A stretch of 31,102 nt of DNA from Gnetum montanum (taxonomy: Eukaryota; Streptophyta; Gnetopsida; Gnetales; Gnetaceae): NCBI GenBank assembly GCA_015680685.1, contig MNCI01035832.1:786633-817734 (forward strand), given 5' to 3'. Positions 10,795 to 21,400 of this stretch are shown here, in pieces. Made by a program: the position numbers and the translations under genes. The notes under the pieces were generated by a model, which was given only the letters and a program-made list of their open reading frames with translations, made no database searches and was not told the origin of the DNA. Position 1 is the first letter of the stretch. Every line of letters begins with the position of its first letter.

Positions 10795-11140
10795 CAAAAC
10801 ATGGCCCACTAAGGCCTAAAACTAGCAAAACCTAGCCATTTTTATCCATATTAGGTAAATTGTATCATAAATAGCCTATTTTGCTTGATTTTTGCCTTAT
10901 TGCATAATGTTTTGGCTTGTTTTTGGACTTATTTTGCCTTGTGGACCTTTTTGACCTTATATGACCTTTATTCAGAATTATATGTTCTTTTTTTGTCTTA
11001 TTACAATTCTATTTGCCTTTCTTTGGCCTTTAAATGGTATCAAATAGTGAGGTTTGACCTTCCCTAACCATTGTTTAACACTACATGACCATGGTTCACT
11101 AAGGCCTTAAACTAGCATCATGGCCTACTAAGGCCTTAGG
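10795..11140. repeat. Second block of the ~30 bp repeat (array 2)
   Basis: Copies of the array 1 unit occur at 10800-10840 (GGCCCACTAAGGCCTAAAAC) and again at 11090-11140 in two head-to-tail units, separated by T-rich sequence. It lies just upstream of the polymerase exon. Confidence 0.8.
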
Positions 11141-11769
11141 CTAGCAAAATTATGACATTTATTGATCATTTGTAGCCTTAATCCTTATACTTCCCCTTGT
11201 TTGACCTTTATGTGACCTTTGTTCACCTCTATTACACTTTTCCGAATTGACCTGATCTCACTGATGACCTTGGATGGCCTTGATTACATTAGATTTACAT
11301 GTGTTTTATGGTATTTTAACATTATTTATTTACTTTTACCTAGGTGCCACTTAATATGCTTTTGGTTGATATGAAGAATCAAAGTATGAGTACCTGGGAG
11401 CAAATTAGTTTGCCTTTGTGTCTACATGGACCTCATGGTGATATTAAATGGTGTATCAACCCTAATTGCCTAGATCTTGAGCCTAAGATTCTTGTAGACC
11501 ACGTAGCCTCAATAGAGAAACCTCTAGAATGGCCTATAAAACTAGCCAAAACCCTTGACTTAGAAGCAGAAGACATAATTGAAGATTCTCTAGTTGAGGT
11601 TCCTATCACAACACATAGTGATGAGGAGAAAACCCTTAAACTAATCTCCTCACTAGAGCCTCAGTGTGTCCAAGACATCACCAAAGTCTTATAGAATAAC
11701 ATTAAGGCATTCACCCTGTCATATAAAGATATGCTAGGCCTAGACCCTTGTCTAGTCTAGCACAACATC

Positions 11770-12700
11770 ATACTAGATCCTAGCATTAGACTAGTTAAGC
11801 AAAAAGTGTGCAATATTAGACCTAATTTGGCCTTGGTAGTTCACGATGAAATCTCAAAGCTCTACCAAGCAAGTTTCAGTAGGGTTGTTGATTACACAGA
11901 ATGGGTATCAAATATAGTGGTAGTTCCTAAGAAAAATGGTAATATTTGTATTTGCATTGATTTTCAAGACCTAAATAAAGCAACCATCAAGGTTGACTTT
12001 CCTTTAACTAGTATTGATCAACTCATTCATACTATAGTTGGACATGCCTTATTGTCCTTTATGGATGGATTCTTGGGATATAACCATATTAGGATCAAGC
12101 TAGAGCACCATCTTAGTATAGCCTTCATGATCCCATGGGGTATTTTTTGTTATACCATGATGTCCTTTAGCCTCAAGTATGCTTGAGCAACATACTAGAG
12201 AGCCATGACCTATATCTTCAATGATTACATGTTAGATTTGCTTAATGATTACATAGATGACATAGCCGTGAAGTCTAAGGTGGATGATGACCATGCTAAT
12301 GACCTAGATCTTCTATTTAAATGATGCCTCAAATACAAGCTTAGGCTTAATCCTAAGAAATGTGTCTTCAGTGTCAAGACCAGTAAGATGCTTGGCTTTG
12401 TAGTCTTTGAAGTAGGGATACACATAGATCTTGATAAGGTTAAGGTCATATCCAAATTGGTAGTACCTACCAACTTTAAAGAGCTTTGGGGGTTACAAGG
12501 TAGACTATAGTTTATTTATAGATTTATCACTAGGCTTATGAATAAGTTACAACCCATGCACCACTTACTTAAGAAAGGAGTTCACTATGAGTGGATAACT
12601 CAATGCCAAGAAGCCTTTGAAAACCTTAAGCAAGAGTTGACACAACTATTGACAGTCTATCCTCCATAAGAGGGTAAAATATTTTACATTTATCTTACCA
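11770..12700 (+). pseudogene. Reverse transcriptase domain (decayed)
   Basis: The motifs are in order: EWVSNIVVVPKKNGNICICI, DFQDLNKATIKVDFPLT, LLSFMDGFLGYNHIRI with the first catalytic Asp, PWGIFCYTMMSFSLKYA, and the active-site YIDD at 12250-12261. LRLNPKKCVFSVKTSKMLGF, the thumb and connection region, follows. Stops at 12184 and 12196 fall between the palm motifs; the second sits where a conserved Gln precedes R-A-M in this family. Catalytic Asp residues are kept, so decay is by stops rather than active-site loss. Confidence 0.9.
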
Positions 12701-12739
12701 TCTCTAATACATCCATTGCCTCTCTAATCTATTAGAAAT

Positions 12740-13020
12740 GTGATGATAGAGTAGAAATGCCTGTATACTACCTTAGCCATGCATTAGTTGTCCATGAAAC
12801 CCAATACATTAAAGTGGATAAGTACTGTCTAGCACTAGTCTTCTCTTTGAAGGAATGTAGACACTACCTCTTTAGAAGCCAGGTCAACATAATTTGGAAG
12901 GATAACATACTTAGAGTAATAATGACCAACATCTACAAAAGTAGATGTATGGCCCAATGGAAAGCCATAATTGTAGAGTTTGACCTCCATTATGTATCTC
13001 AATCCTCAAAAAAAGGTTAA
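12740..13020 (+). pseudogene. Ty3/gypsy RNase H domain (decayed)
   Basis: The segment VEMPVYYLSHALVVHETQYI, then LALVFSLKECRHYLFRSQV and MAQWKAIIVEFDLHYVSQS, is the standard C-terminal RNase H stretch of plant gypsy polymerases. The domain degrades the RNA strand during reverse transcription. It is bracketed by stops at 12733 and 13018. Confidence 0.85.
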
Positions 13021-13113
13021 GATATAGCCATACAACTCATAGTTTCACCTGTTTATGACCAAGCATCCATATACCTTGAGTTCCTTGATGAACACATTAA
13101 CATAGTTGGCCAA

Positions 13114-13389
13114 GTGCCTAAGGGTTATAAGGTAGTCATGAACTTTGACGGGGCTTCAACCGCCCATGCGTCCAATGCTGCTGCCATCATAACATTTCCA
13201 TCTAGTGAAATCCAATCCTTTGCCTATTGTTTTGGATTCCCATGTACCAAGAACATAGTAGAGTATGAAGGTTTGATTAGAGGAATAATGGTAGCTCATG
13301 ACCTAGAAATTAGATGCCTAGCTAGCAAAGGCAATTCACAACTTGTGGTTAACCAAGTAACCAAAGTGTATGCATGCAAAGCTAAGTAG
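13114..13389 (+). pseudogene. Archaeal-like second RNase H (aRNH), diagnostic of the Tat lineage
   Basis: It reads VVMNFDGASTAHASNAAAII, then FPCTKNIVEYEGLIRGIMVA and LEIRCLASKGNSQLVVNQV. The first Asp (NFDGA) and the Glu of EYEG are present. The second Asp, expected in G-D-S-Q-L, is Asn here (AAT at 13333-13335), a G-to-A type change. A second RNase H between RNase H and integrase is the recognised hallmark of Tat elements, so this supports the lineage call. A TAG at 13387 ends the frame. Confidence 0.85.
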
Positions 13390-13755
13390 TTACAACCTTA
13401 CTATGACCTAGGGAAGCAATTATTACAACAATTCATAGACATTGATATCCAAAAAATACCTTGAAATGAAAACTCCATACCTGATGCAATTACATCATTA
13501 GCCCTTGGTGTGATGCCAGATGTGTTTAGCAAGTTGCCCATCGTAATAATGGATTGTGCTACTTCGATCATAAAGAACACTAAGGATACCTTTGTGGTCA
13601 TTGTTCATACTGCTCCCATCAAGGAGTGGTATGATGGTATCAAATTTTACCTTATGCATGGTGAATCCTTACAAGACTTGACTACTTCTTAGAAGGACAC
13701 CATACGCAAGCGATCGAAGTAGTATGTCATTGTAGGTGATATCACATTATGTTGA

Positions 13756-14508
13756 CAATCCTATGATGGCATATCCCTAAAGTTCTTGGGTAAAATCAAA
13801 GTCAAAATAATCCTCGAGGGGGTTCACGAAGGAATTTGTGAAGGGCATATAGGACCTAAAGCCATGACCACTAAGATTAGATTGTTAGGCTACTGTTGGC
13901 CCCACATGAAAAATGATTGCCTATAAAAGGTTAAGCAATGTGACACATGCGAATGATATAGCAACTTGATACATGTATTACCAACTAAGTTACATACAAC
14001 CTAGATAACATGGTTGTTTCAATGATGGGGGTTAGATATCATTGGATCTATAACACCTAAGTCTATAGTAGGACATAGCTTCATCATCACTACAACCAAA
14101 TACTTTACCCAGTGGGATAAGCTTATTCCCCTAAGGAAGACCATGTCTAAACAAGCTTGCAAATTTATCCTAGACAACATTATAGCTCATTTTGGCATAC
14201 CCATGACCATAGTTATGAATAATGGACCTCAATTTAGTAGCCAAGAAACCAAGAATTTTTGTCACAACCTAGGCATTAGGCATTCTTTCTTGTCATCTTG
14301 CTATCCTCAAGCCAATGGACAAGTAGAAGTAAGCAACAAGGCCATCATCAACTTGCTCAAGAAGATGCTCACCAAAAACAAGCAGAAGTGGCATGAGTGG
14401 CTTGTCCATGCACTATTGACATATAGAAAAACATATCGCATAGCAACCAACATAACCCCTTATAACCTTATTTATGGTTTTGAAGTTGTTTTACCTCTTG
14501 AATTATAA
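13756..14508 (+). pseudogene. Integrase zinc finger and catalytic core (decayed)
   Basis: The HHCC zinc finger is visible: His codons at 13825 and 13846 (HEGICEGH), Cys codons at 13939 and 13948 (CDTC). In the catalytic core the first Asp is present (GLDIIG, codon 14035-14037). The second, expected as D-N-G, is N-N-G with Asn at 14218-14220. The Glu of GQVEVSNK is present at 14326-14328. Stops lie after DCL, after CDTCE, near 14002, near 14023, and at 14506. Integrase joins element ends to target DNA; this one lacks an essential Asp. Confidence 0.9.
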
Positions 14509-14649
14509 GTACCATCACTTCGAGTAGCCTTGATTAACTTCATCAATGATAAGCAAAGGAGTTGTAGACAATAGTGTTGGATTCAGTGGAGAAGCAGTGT
14601 ATGCAAGCGCTTACTCACATTGAGAACTATTAAGAGAGGTAGAAGTGAC

Positions 14650-14864
14650 AACATCACCAAAACCTAACCATGTGTAAGATTACGAAGGGGGACCTCATCC
14701 TCAAGGCCATTTGTGAACATGTGAAAAAATTTTCAGCCAACTGGGAAGGGCCCTTCCATGTCACCAGAGCCTATGGAAATGGAGTATTTAGAATAGCTGA
14801 CATGGATAGGAATGAGTTGGCCAATCTAATTGATCATTCCTATTTGAAGCCATACTACATGTAG
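14650..14864 (+). pseudogene. C-terminal integrase segment, frameshifted
   Basis: A different frame from the core reads CKITKGDLILKAICEHVKKF, then NWEGPFHVTRAYGNGVFRIA and LIDHSYLKPYYM. This matches the C-terminal beta-rich tail of plant Tat integrases (N-W-E-G-P at the centre, L-K-x-Y-Y at the end). Comparison with the second copy at 15735-16138 suggests a small deletion near 14560 in this copy caused the shift. Confidence 0.8.
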
Positions 14865-14884
14865 TTGACAAACATAAATAAGCA

Positions 14885-14995
14885 AGCCTACTTTCAATGA
14901 TCCACTATGACCTTAAACTATCAACACGGCTTGTCGGGGCCATAAATTAGTACAATGGCCTACCACAGCTTTAAACTAGCAACATTAGTGACCTA
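14885..14995. repeat. Third block of the ~30 bp repeat (array 3)
   Basis: Three to four diverged units (CCACTATGACCTTAAACTA and relatives) follow directly after the integrase end. Confidence 0.75.
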
Positions 14996-15061
14996 GATAT
15001 CTTGATTCTCATGTGGCCTCTATGCATTATAGTGTTATAATATGTAGTGGTGTTTTGTATT

Positions 15062-15105
15062 CTTTGTTGATGCCTCTTAGGTCAATCCTCTAGGCACCAA
15101 CAAAG
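15062..15105. other. Inverted repeat (14 bp arms) before the presumed polypurine tract, copy A
   Basis: Arms CTTTGTTGATGCCT (15062-15075) and AGGCACCAACAAAG (15092-15105) are complementary at 13 of 14 positions around a 16-base loop. The equivalent in copy B lies at 17161-17204. Confidence 0.8.
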
Positions 15106-15336
15106 AGGGGCCATTGAAACACCACAAAATGTTGCATGTTATAACCAAATGTTCATCATGTATGTTTCACCCCATGAAACCCAAGGTAAAATTTCATTGT
15201 AAATGTGAAAATTGTAACTCACAATGGGATTTTTCACATACTTTATTCTTTTGGGGCTAAAAAATGCTTCATAAGTGGTCAAAGTCTCATTCCCCAAGTG
15301 AAAAAAGTCACCTAGTGTCAATATTTGGGCTTTTTT

Positions 15337-15356
15337 GGGGGGGGGGGGGGGGGGGG
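15337..15356 (+). repeat. G homopolymer, 20 bases
   Basis: It lies in copy A of the direct repeat. The corresponding site in copy B (near 17430) has only short G tracts, so the run expanded in one copy. Confidence 0.85.
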
Positions 15357-15492
15357 TTGCGCGGGGAGAGGGAAAATGCCTTTTGGAGTGCCAAAATAGG
15401 CAATTTGATGGGTTTTATGAGGAGTATGAATTTTTTTACACTAGAAACACATGCAAGGGGGTAGATATCACCTACCCCTATCATAGGATGGT

Positions 15493-15514
15493 GGGGGGGG
15501 GGGGGGGGGGGGGG
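15493..15514 (+). repeat. G homopolymer, 22 bases
   Basis: The longest G run in the window. It sits just before the minisatellite. Confidence 0.85.
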
Positions 15515-15519
15515 TGTTT

Positions 15520-15700
15520 TGAAAACTTTTCCCCTTCAATGTGGACACCAAAGACAGCTTGGAAACTTTCCTCTCATACTGGAAAGTTTTTCCCAAGCCT
15601 AGAAAGTTTTTTTCCCCAGCTTGGAAACTTTTCCCCAAGCCTGAAAAGTTTTTCCCCAACTTGGAAACTTTCTTCCTAACCTGGAAAGTCCTCCCCTCTT
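15520..15700. repeat. Minisatellite of ~20-22 bp
   Basis: About seven units based on TGGAAA(G/C)TTTTTCCCCAAGCC run head to tail, ending in a C/T-rich stretch. The unit contains GGAAA and TTTCC, so it is partly self-complementary. Open frames across it on both strands are artefacts of its regular period. Confidence 0.8.
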
Positions 15701-15734
15701 CCCCTCCCCTCTCCCCCTACAATGACTGTTGTAA

Positions 15735-16138
15735 CACCTTATATAGATTGATTTATGGTTTTGAAGCTATTTTACCTTTTGAATTGCATGTACCATCACT
15801 TTGGATGGCCCTAGCTGACTTCATTAATGATGAGCAAAGAAAGGAGTTGTGGACAATAGACTTGGACTTAGTGGAGGAGAAATGTATGCAAGTAGTTGCT
15901 CACATCAAATACTATCAAAAGAGTTAGCATTGGTAGCACCACCATAACTTGATCAAGTGTAAGATCAAGGAAGGAAACTTCGTTCTCAAATCTATTTGCA
16001 AGCATGTGTATAAATTCTCAGCTAACTAGGAAGGGTTCTTCCTTGTCACTAGAGCCTATAGGAATAGAGCATGTAGGATTGTTGACATGGATGGGAATGA
16101 GTCAACCATTCCTATCTAAATCCATATTACATGTAGTT
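15735..16138 (+). pseudogene. Second copy of the integrase C-terminal region
   Basis: RLIYGFEAILPFELHVPSLW, then LADFINDEQRKELWTIDL, repeats the segment found at 14455-14600. Here the frame stays open where the first copy has a stop and a deletion. The tail CKIKEGNFVLKSICKHVYKF follows, with a TAG where the first copy has the Trp of N-W-E-G. It joins the C-rich end of the minisatellite abruptly near 15735. Confidence 0.85.
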
Positions 16139-16154
16139 GACGATCATCAACAAG

Positions 16155-16295
16155 AGAGCCTACTTTACTATGGCATTCCAAGGCCTTAAATTGGCACCAT
16201 GGTTCGCTATGACCTTAAACTAGCATCATGGCCTACCAGGGACTTAAACTGGTACCATGGCCCACCATGGCCTTAAACTAGCAACATTGGTAACT
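16155..16295. repeat. Fourth block of the ~30 bp repeat (array 4)
   Basis: Four units, for example GGCCTACCAGGGACTTAAAC, lie in the same position relative to integrase copy B as array 3 does to copy A. Confidence 0.8.
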
Positions 16296-16299
16296 TGGA

Positions 16300-17145
16300 T
16301 AACTTGCTTTTATCATTTATATGTCCTATATGCATTGTAATGTTATAATGTACCATGTTTGCTTGGTTTTCTTGTCCTCTTGGAGTTGTGTTTGTAGGAT
16401 GAAGCTTGGGACCATCACAAGGATGCCACTTGTTATGGTAGTAGGTCATCACATGACCTCAATTTACAAGATTTGGTGAGTTTGGCTTGTTGAGTTGAGA
16501 GTTCTTGTAACATTTCCCTCCATCTAGCACCACTCCTTGGACCAAATCCCATAGCCTCTTATAGCCTTCTATACCTTGGAAAATAATGTTGACCTATGCT
16601 CTTCACTCATGCACTATGGCCATATGATAGCTCTTCATCATGCTTCATCCTCAAGTCCACTTGAATGTAACACAACTCATTCATTGGGAAATCACTAATC
16701 CCATTGAGTGCAACACATCTCATTTAATGGAATAATCACCAAGTCTTTTGAGTGTAACATAACTCATTGAATGGGAAAACTAGATTTAAGAAGCCTTGGT
16801 AAAGAAACCTAATGAAGGTTTCACCCCACAAAAAAACATATGGAGAAGAAAACTACCAAGAAAACCAAATGGCCAATGAAAGATTAAAGCCCAATGGCCA
16901 AAGAAATCTTGGAGCAAAGTGATTGGGTTCTCAAACACATTTGTCGAGAGAACAACACTTCAAAGCCATTAGTGTCATGTTATAGCCATGATGACAACAC
17001 TTGGAATGAATTTCTAGACTTCATAACCAACTCCCTAATTACCATTTCTTCATCATAGCCTTATCCCATCATCACAATCACTCTTTAGCATGGTTTGACA
17101 CAACTGGATCAAGCACAGAGAGGGAACGTCAGTGGTGGAATTACA
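16300..17145. other. ~800 bp segment absent from copy A; contains a 43-44 bp tandem repeat
   Basis: Compared with copy A, copy B carries about 790 extra bases from about 16350 to 17145. It has no gene signal. Three copies of TTGA(A/G)TG(T/C)AACA..CTCATT start at 16661, 16704 and 16748. Confidence 0.6.
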
Positions 17146-18560
17146 GTGATGTTTTGTATTCTTTGTTGGTTCCTCTTAGGTCAATCCTCTAGACACCAAC
17201 AAAGAGGGACCATTGAAATACCATAAAAATTCACATGCTGTAATTGATTTTCATCATGTAGCATTCACCCCATGAAACCCGAGGTAAAAATTTATTGTAA
17301 ATGTGAAGATTGTAATACATAAGAAGTAATCTTGCCTATCTCATTCTTTTGGGATTGAAAAATGCCTCATAAGTAGTCAAAGCTTCATTTCCCAAGGGAA
17401 AAAAGTCACCTAGTATCTATATTTGGGCTTGGGAAGGGGGTTAAAAATAACTTTTAAGATGCCAAAAATGGTAATTTGATGGGTTTTATGATGGGTATAC
17501 ACTTTTCTATGTTGGAAACACCTATAGAGGGGTAAACCTCACCTATCCCCAACATGGAGAAATGGGGGCTTCTCCCTCAGGATGAAAACTTTGCTGCCTA
17601 GTGTGGAGACTGCATGCACAGTGTGAAGGCTTCCCCCTTAGCATTGAAGTTTTCCTCCAACATGGAGACTCAATCTCCAGCATAGAAACTACATGCCCCC
17701 AACTTGGAAGCAACATGAGCAAGATTTCTATAGTCCGTTGACTTCAAGGTTGACCAACCACTTCAGCATGAAAGATTGAAGACCTAGCGTAGAAAATTTG
17801 TCTCTAGCATAGAAGATGACCCCTTGTTACTATTTATTGTAAACAAAATGACCATGGGGTTTTGAAACTTACTATATATGATAACCCCCAAAAATTGGGC
17901 ACCCATCTCACTTGTACAAGGTAGAAATTTGCAGTAATTTGTAGCCAATCTGTCATCTAATTTGTAGCAAAAATCATGGTCCAAAACCTATAAAACCAAA
18001 GCCCAAACACCCTTTTTAGGTTCCATACTTCTGTATTTTTGAGCACATAGCACCTTTGGCTTCCAAGAGCTCTTGCTACCCTTGCAAAACATAGTTTCTT
18101 GGAGCCTCCTAGCATGGAACCCCTATAGCCTTGTTACCCCCCTTGTTACCTTCCTAAGACTTGTGGATTTTTGGTTTCAACATTGCATTTCTAGGATTCC
18201 CAACTCCTAGTGTGGAGCATTCTCATAGCCAAATTCTCCACTCTTCTCACCCCCTAGTAGTGACAAAAGTGTAGATCTATAGTTTGTAGCAAAGGAGGTT
18301 CAAAAGCATCAAGAGTTATTGAACACTTAGATCATGTAGTAGATCACATCAGCTTCAGTGGGCTCTAAACTCCTACCCTAGTGAACCCTCCTTTACTCTA
18401 TAATAGGCATTTCTTGTACACATTTCTGGAACTCACTTTTTATTATTTTTAATAAAGTTTTAAGGTTTTATTTTGTTTGCAATCTGTATTTGAATTTTCA
18501 TTTTCCAGATCTGTAATTTTTTGCATTTTATTTTCTCAACCCCCCATTTTGCATTTTGTA
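17146..18560 (+). repeat. Direct repeat R copy B and probable 3' LTR of the gypsy element
   Basis: The first 415 bases match copy A, including the hairpin (17161-17204) and the purine tract before about 17214. Sequence then continues without coding signal through ~25 bp repeats (17570-17720) to a region with AATAAA at 18451-18456 followed by T-rich sequence, as in the R/U5 part of an LTR. I could not fix its right end or find a primer site, and no 5' LTR is in the window for comparison. Confidence 0.5.
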
Positions 18561-18769
18561 AGTCCCTAGGTGATCTGCTAGACCATGCAAGGTATCTTGA
18601 ATTTCAATTTTTGGAGGACCTAGGAATTCAAGGTTGAGGTTGCTACATTGAATCTTTTGATTTTCCAGTGATCAATTATTCCGGTTGCAACAAATATTTT
18701 GAAGAACATTCAAAATCATTTTTAGGAAATCAGGTCTGAAGAAGGCCAAATGCTGATTAGAACTGGAGA

Positions 18770-19150
18770 AACTTTTTAGTAGGAGTTGACTTGGTGAGTA
18801 CATCTATAGGATTTTCTTCAGTAAATATTTTATTTAGAAGAGTCCTTTGCATTTTAATTTTCTTTCATATATAGTAATATTGTATTTCAATGTGCTTCAT
18901 TCTAGCATGAAAGGTTGAATTCTTGGATATGCTTATGGAACTTTGATTATCATAGCTAATATTAATCAAATTCTGAGTGATGCCAAGCTTAACTATTAGC
19001 CTCTTTGCATGCCAAGTTAGTAGCAACATATTTAGTGGTAGACTGAGCAACATTAGATTATTTCTAACTTTTCCAAGAAACAACATCCCCAAAAAGATTA
19101 AACACATTTCCACTATTAGATTTCCTACTATCAATATGACTATCCCAATC
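18770..19150 (-). pseudogene. Copia RNase H domain (decayed)
   Basis: The minus strand reads RLIVKLGITQNLINISYDNQ, then SSISISKNSTFHARMKHIEI and QYYYI, the conserved end of copia RNase H with the D-N-Q and R-x-K-H-I motifs. In a shifted frame, TEENPIDVLTKSTPTKKF is the final D-(I/V)-(F/L)-T-K motif. Confidence 0.9.
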
Positions 19151-20200
19151 TACATTAATGAAGCCATGAAGTTCATTAGAATCATTTTTATATCATATCC
19201 CATAATTTGTAGTACCACGAAGATATTGGAAGACTCACTTCATCATAATCTAGTGTTGTTTCCCTGGATTAGACATATACCTACTAAGTTCTCCAACAAT
19301 CTAAACAATATTAGGTCTAGTAGAAACCATTGCATACATTAAATTGTCAATAGCACTAGCATATGGAATTTTAAACATGAGCTTTTTTTCTTCGCTTGTC
19401 TTTGGGCATTATTCAACTAAAATTTTAATACTAGTTTCATAGGGTGTCATCATAGGCTTGCAATCATGCATATTAAATCTTTTTAAAATATTTTTAACAT
19501 ATGTAGATTGTCCAAGCCAAATCCTTTTATTAGCCCTATCCCTTTTAATTTTCATGGCCAATATTTTTGTGTAGCACCAAGATCCTTCATCTCCAATTGA
19601 GAAGAAAGATAAAGTTTTAACTCTTAAATGTCATGTATGTTATTACTTGCTTTGAACGTGTCATCGACATATAGTAGCAAGATAATATATTTTTCACTTG
19701 TATTTTTAACATATATACAGGAGTCTTCTACACTTCTAATGAAGCCACGAGTTATCATGTGGTTATTAATCTTTTTATTCCACATCCTTGGTGCTTGTTT
19801 GAGCCCATATAGTGATTTTAATAATCAACAAACCATATGCTCTTTTTCTTTAATTTTATATCCTTCTACTTGAAGCATATATATTTCTTCCTCAAGATCA
19901 CCATTGAGGAATGTTGTTTTCCATCCATTTGTTCAAGTTCAAGATCACAAATTGCTATAATGGGCAACAATGATCTTATGGATGTTAATTTAACTATTGG
20001 AGAAAAAAATTCATCATAATAAATTCTTTTTTTCCTAGAATATCCTTTAGCGACAAGGTAAGCTTTGAATTATTTTCCAAATTTTATTTTGTACATCCTT
20101 TTATTTTCAATGGGTTTCCTATCTGGTGGAACTTCAACCAATTTCCATGTTTTATTCTAATGAATTGATGACATTTTAGCATCCATTGCTTGTTTTCATT
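19150..20200 (-). pseudogene. Copia reverse transcriptase (decayed)
   Basis: Key stretches are LLKSLYGLKQAPRMWNKKIN and YIILLLYVDDTFKASNN, with the catalytic YVDD at 19660-19671. Several stops follow. RT would synthesise element DNA from its RNA. The plus-strand open frames here are its mirror image. Confidence 0.9.
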
Positions 20201-20420
20201 CTATGTTTTGCATGGATAAACATGCCTCATCATCTATTGAAGGCTCATCATTTTTAGTAAATAATACATATTCCTTTAGATGTGATGGTAATTTTCTTAT
20301 ACATGTTGAATGTCTTAATGGATCATTTTCATTGAAAGTATTTTCTCCATTTTTATGTTGCTCCTCCTTGTCGACCATGCTATCACCATCTTGTTCACTA
20401 GGAGTAATATCCCTAGTCAA
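20196..20420 (-). pseudogene. Copia integrase-RT linker
   Basis: The frame DPLRHSTCIRKLPSHLKEYV, then FTKNDEPSIDDEACL, matches the R-x-S-x-R-x-(R/K)-x-P-x-x-L-x-D-Y linker that precedes RT in plant copia elements. It is open for 74 codons. Confidence 0.85.
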
Positions 20421-20429
20421 GGGAGGATG

Positions 20430-21400
20430 ATCCTTGAGGGAGGATGATCCTCAGAAATTTCATTATTAATTTTTCCTCCTTCATAGATCCATATTTTTCT
20501 CTAATGATAACATCTCACCAATAAATAACCCTTTTAGTTTTTGGGTTATATCACTTATAAGCTTTGACACCATGTCCATAGCCAAGAAGAATACATTTGA
20601 TGGATGTAGAGTCTAATTTGGATCTATCAAATTTTGGAACATGTACATAGGCCTTACAACAAAAAATCTTTAAATAATTTAAATTAATGGATCTACCACT
20701 CCAAACTTCTTCTAGAATTTTTTTCATTAAGTGTTGATGAAGAAAAGTTTTTGATAAGATAACATGCAGTCATTATTGCTTCACCAAATAAACACTTGTC
20801 AATATCAGATTCACTAAGAATACATTTGACACATTCTATCAATGTTCGATCAAAGCGCTATGCTTCTCCATTTTGTTTAGGAGTCCATGGAATAGTATTT
20901 TATCTTTGAATGTCTTATTCTTTACAAAAAGCATTAAATTCATTTGAGAAAAACTCACTGCCATTGTCAATTCTTAGAATTTTGATTTTCTTTTCTAAAT
21001 AGTTCTCAAAAAGAGCTTTGAATTATATGAATTTTCCAAATACTTCAATGTGTTATAATAAATAGATCTAGCTCTTTCTAGAATAATAATCAATAAAAGA
21101 AACATAATACATAGCACCTCCAAGGGGACTTATTTTAATATCTTTAACTAGTTCACATATATTACTATGTATTAGTTCTAATATCTGAAGAGATTTAGCA
21201 TTACTTTTTTGAAAACTATGATGCCTTCGTTTACAATGTAGATAATGATGGTAGAAATACAAGGAATCTTTTGAAAACTTAAATTTAACTTGCTTGTAAA
21301 GTTTCTTAAGTCCTTTTTCACAAAGATGTCACATTCTTTTATGTCACAAATCAATACTTGAATTTAAATCAATTACTGTAAATGCACTTAATTTTTGCTT
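20430..21400 (-). pseudogene. Copia integrase (decayed)
   Basis: The frames include HLCEKGLKKLYKQVKFKFSK and LELIHSNICELVK, then FIDYYSRK, IDNGSEFFSNEF and PWTPKQNGEA. The first catalytic Asp, expected in H-(S/T)-D-(V/I), is Asn. The D-N-G Asp is present. The catalytic Glu expected right after QNGEA is a TAG. One zinc-finger Cys appears replaced by Tyr. The enzyme is therefore inactive. Confidence 0.85.

Larger units (their letters stand above)
11344..14508 (+). pseudogene. pol: Polymerase exon (RT, RNase H, archaeal-like RNase H, integrase) of a Tat-type Ty3/gypsy element
   Basis: One frame holds for 3.2 kb, with about twenty in-frame stops and almost no frameshift. It opens at 11344 immediately after TTTACTTTTACCTAG, a good acceptor whose TAG is itself an in-frame stop; an exon start here is what Ogre/Tat elements with an intron between PRO and RT would show. 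Order: an acidic N-terminal stretch; an RT lead-in (VKQKVCNIRPNLA); RT; connection; RNase H (PVYYLSHALVVHETQY); archaeal-like RNase H; integrase. Stops include 11692, 11758, 12184, 12196, 12322, 12508, 12667, 12733, 13018, 13387, 13462, 13690, 13720 and 13753. RT copies element RNA to DNA and integrase inserts it; none can function here. Confidence 0.9.
15046..15520 (+). repeat. Direct repeat R, copy A: 3' flank and LTR-like start
   Basis: This stretch is homologous to 17146-17560. Both begin TTTTGTATTCTTTGTTG, share a hairpin, a purine-rich AACAAAGAGGG(G/A) tract, CACCCCATGAAACCC(A/G)AGG and CTCATTCTTTTGGG. The purine tract before TTGAAA(C/T)ACC suggests the PPT-3'LTR boundary at about 15111. 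The copy ends in G-rich and minisatellite sequence. Confidence 0.75.

Noticed and set aside
15335-15679. Gly-rich open frames on both strands
   Set aside because: Produced by G homopolymers and a 20-22 bp minisatellite.
18977-20430. Plus-strand open frames of 60-121 codons
   Set aside because: They mirror the copia RT, RNase H and linker, which are clearly coded on the minus strand.
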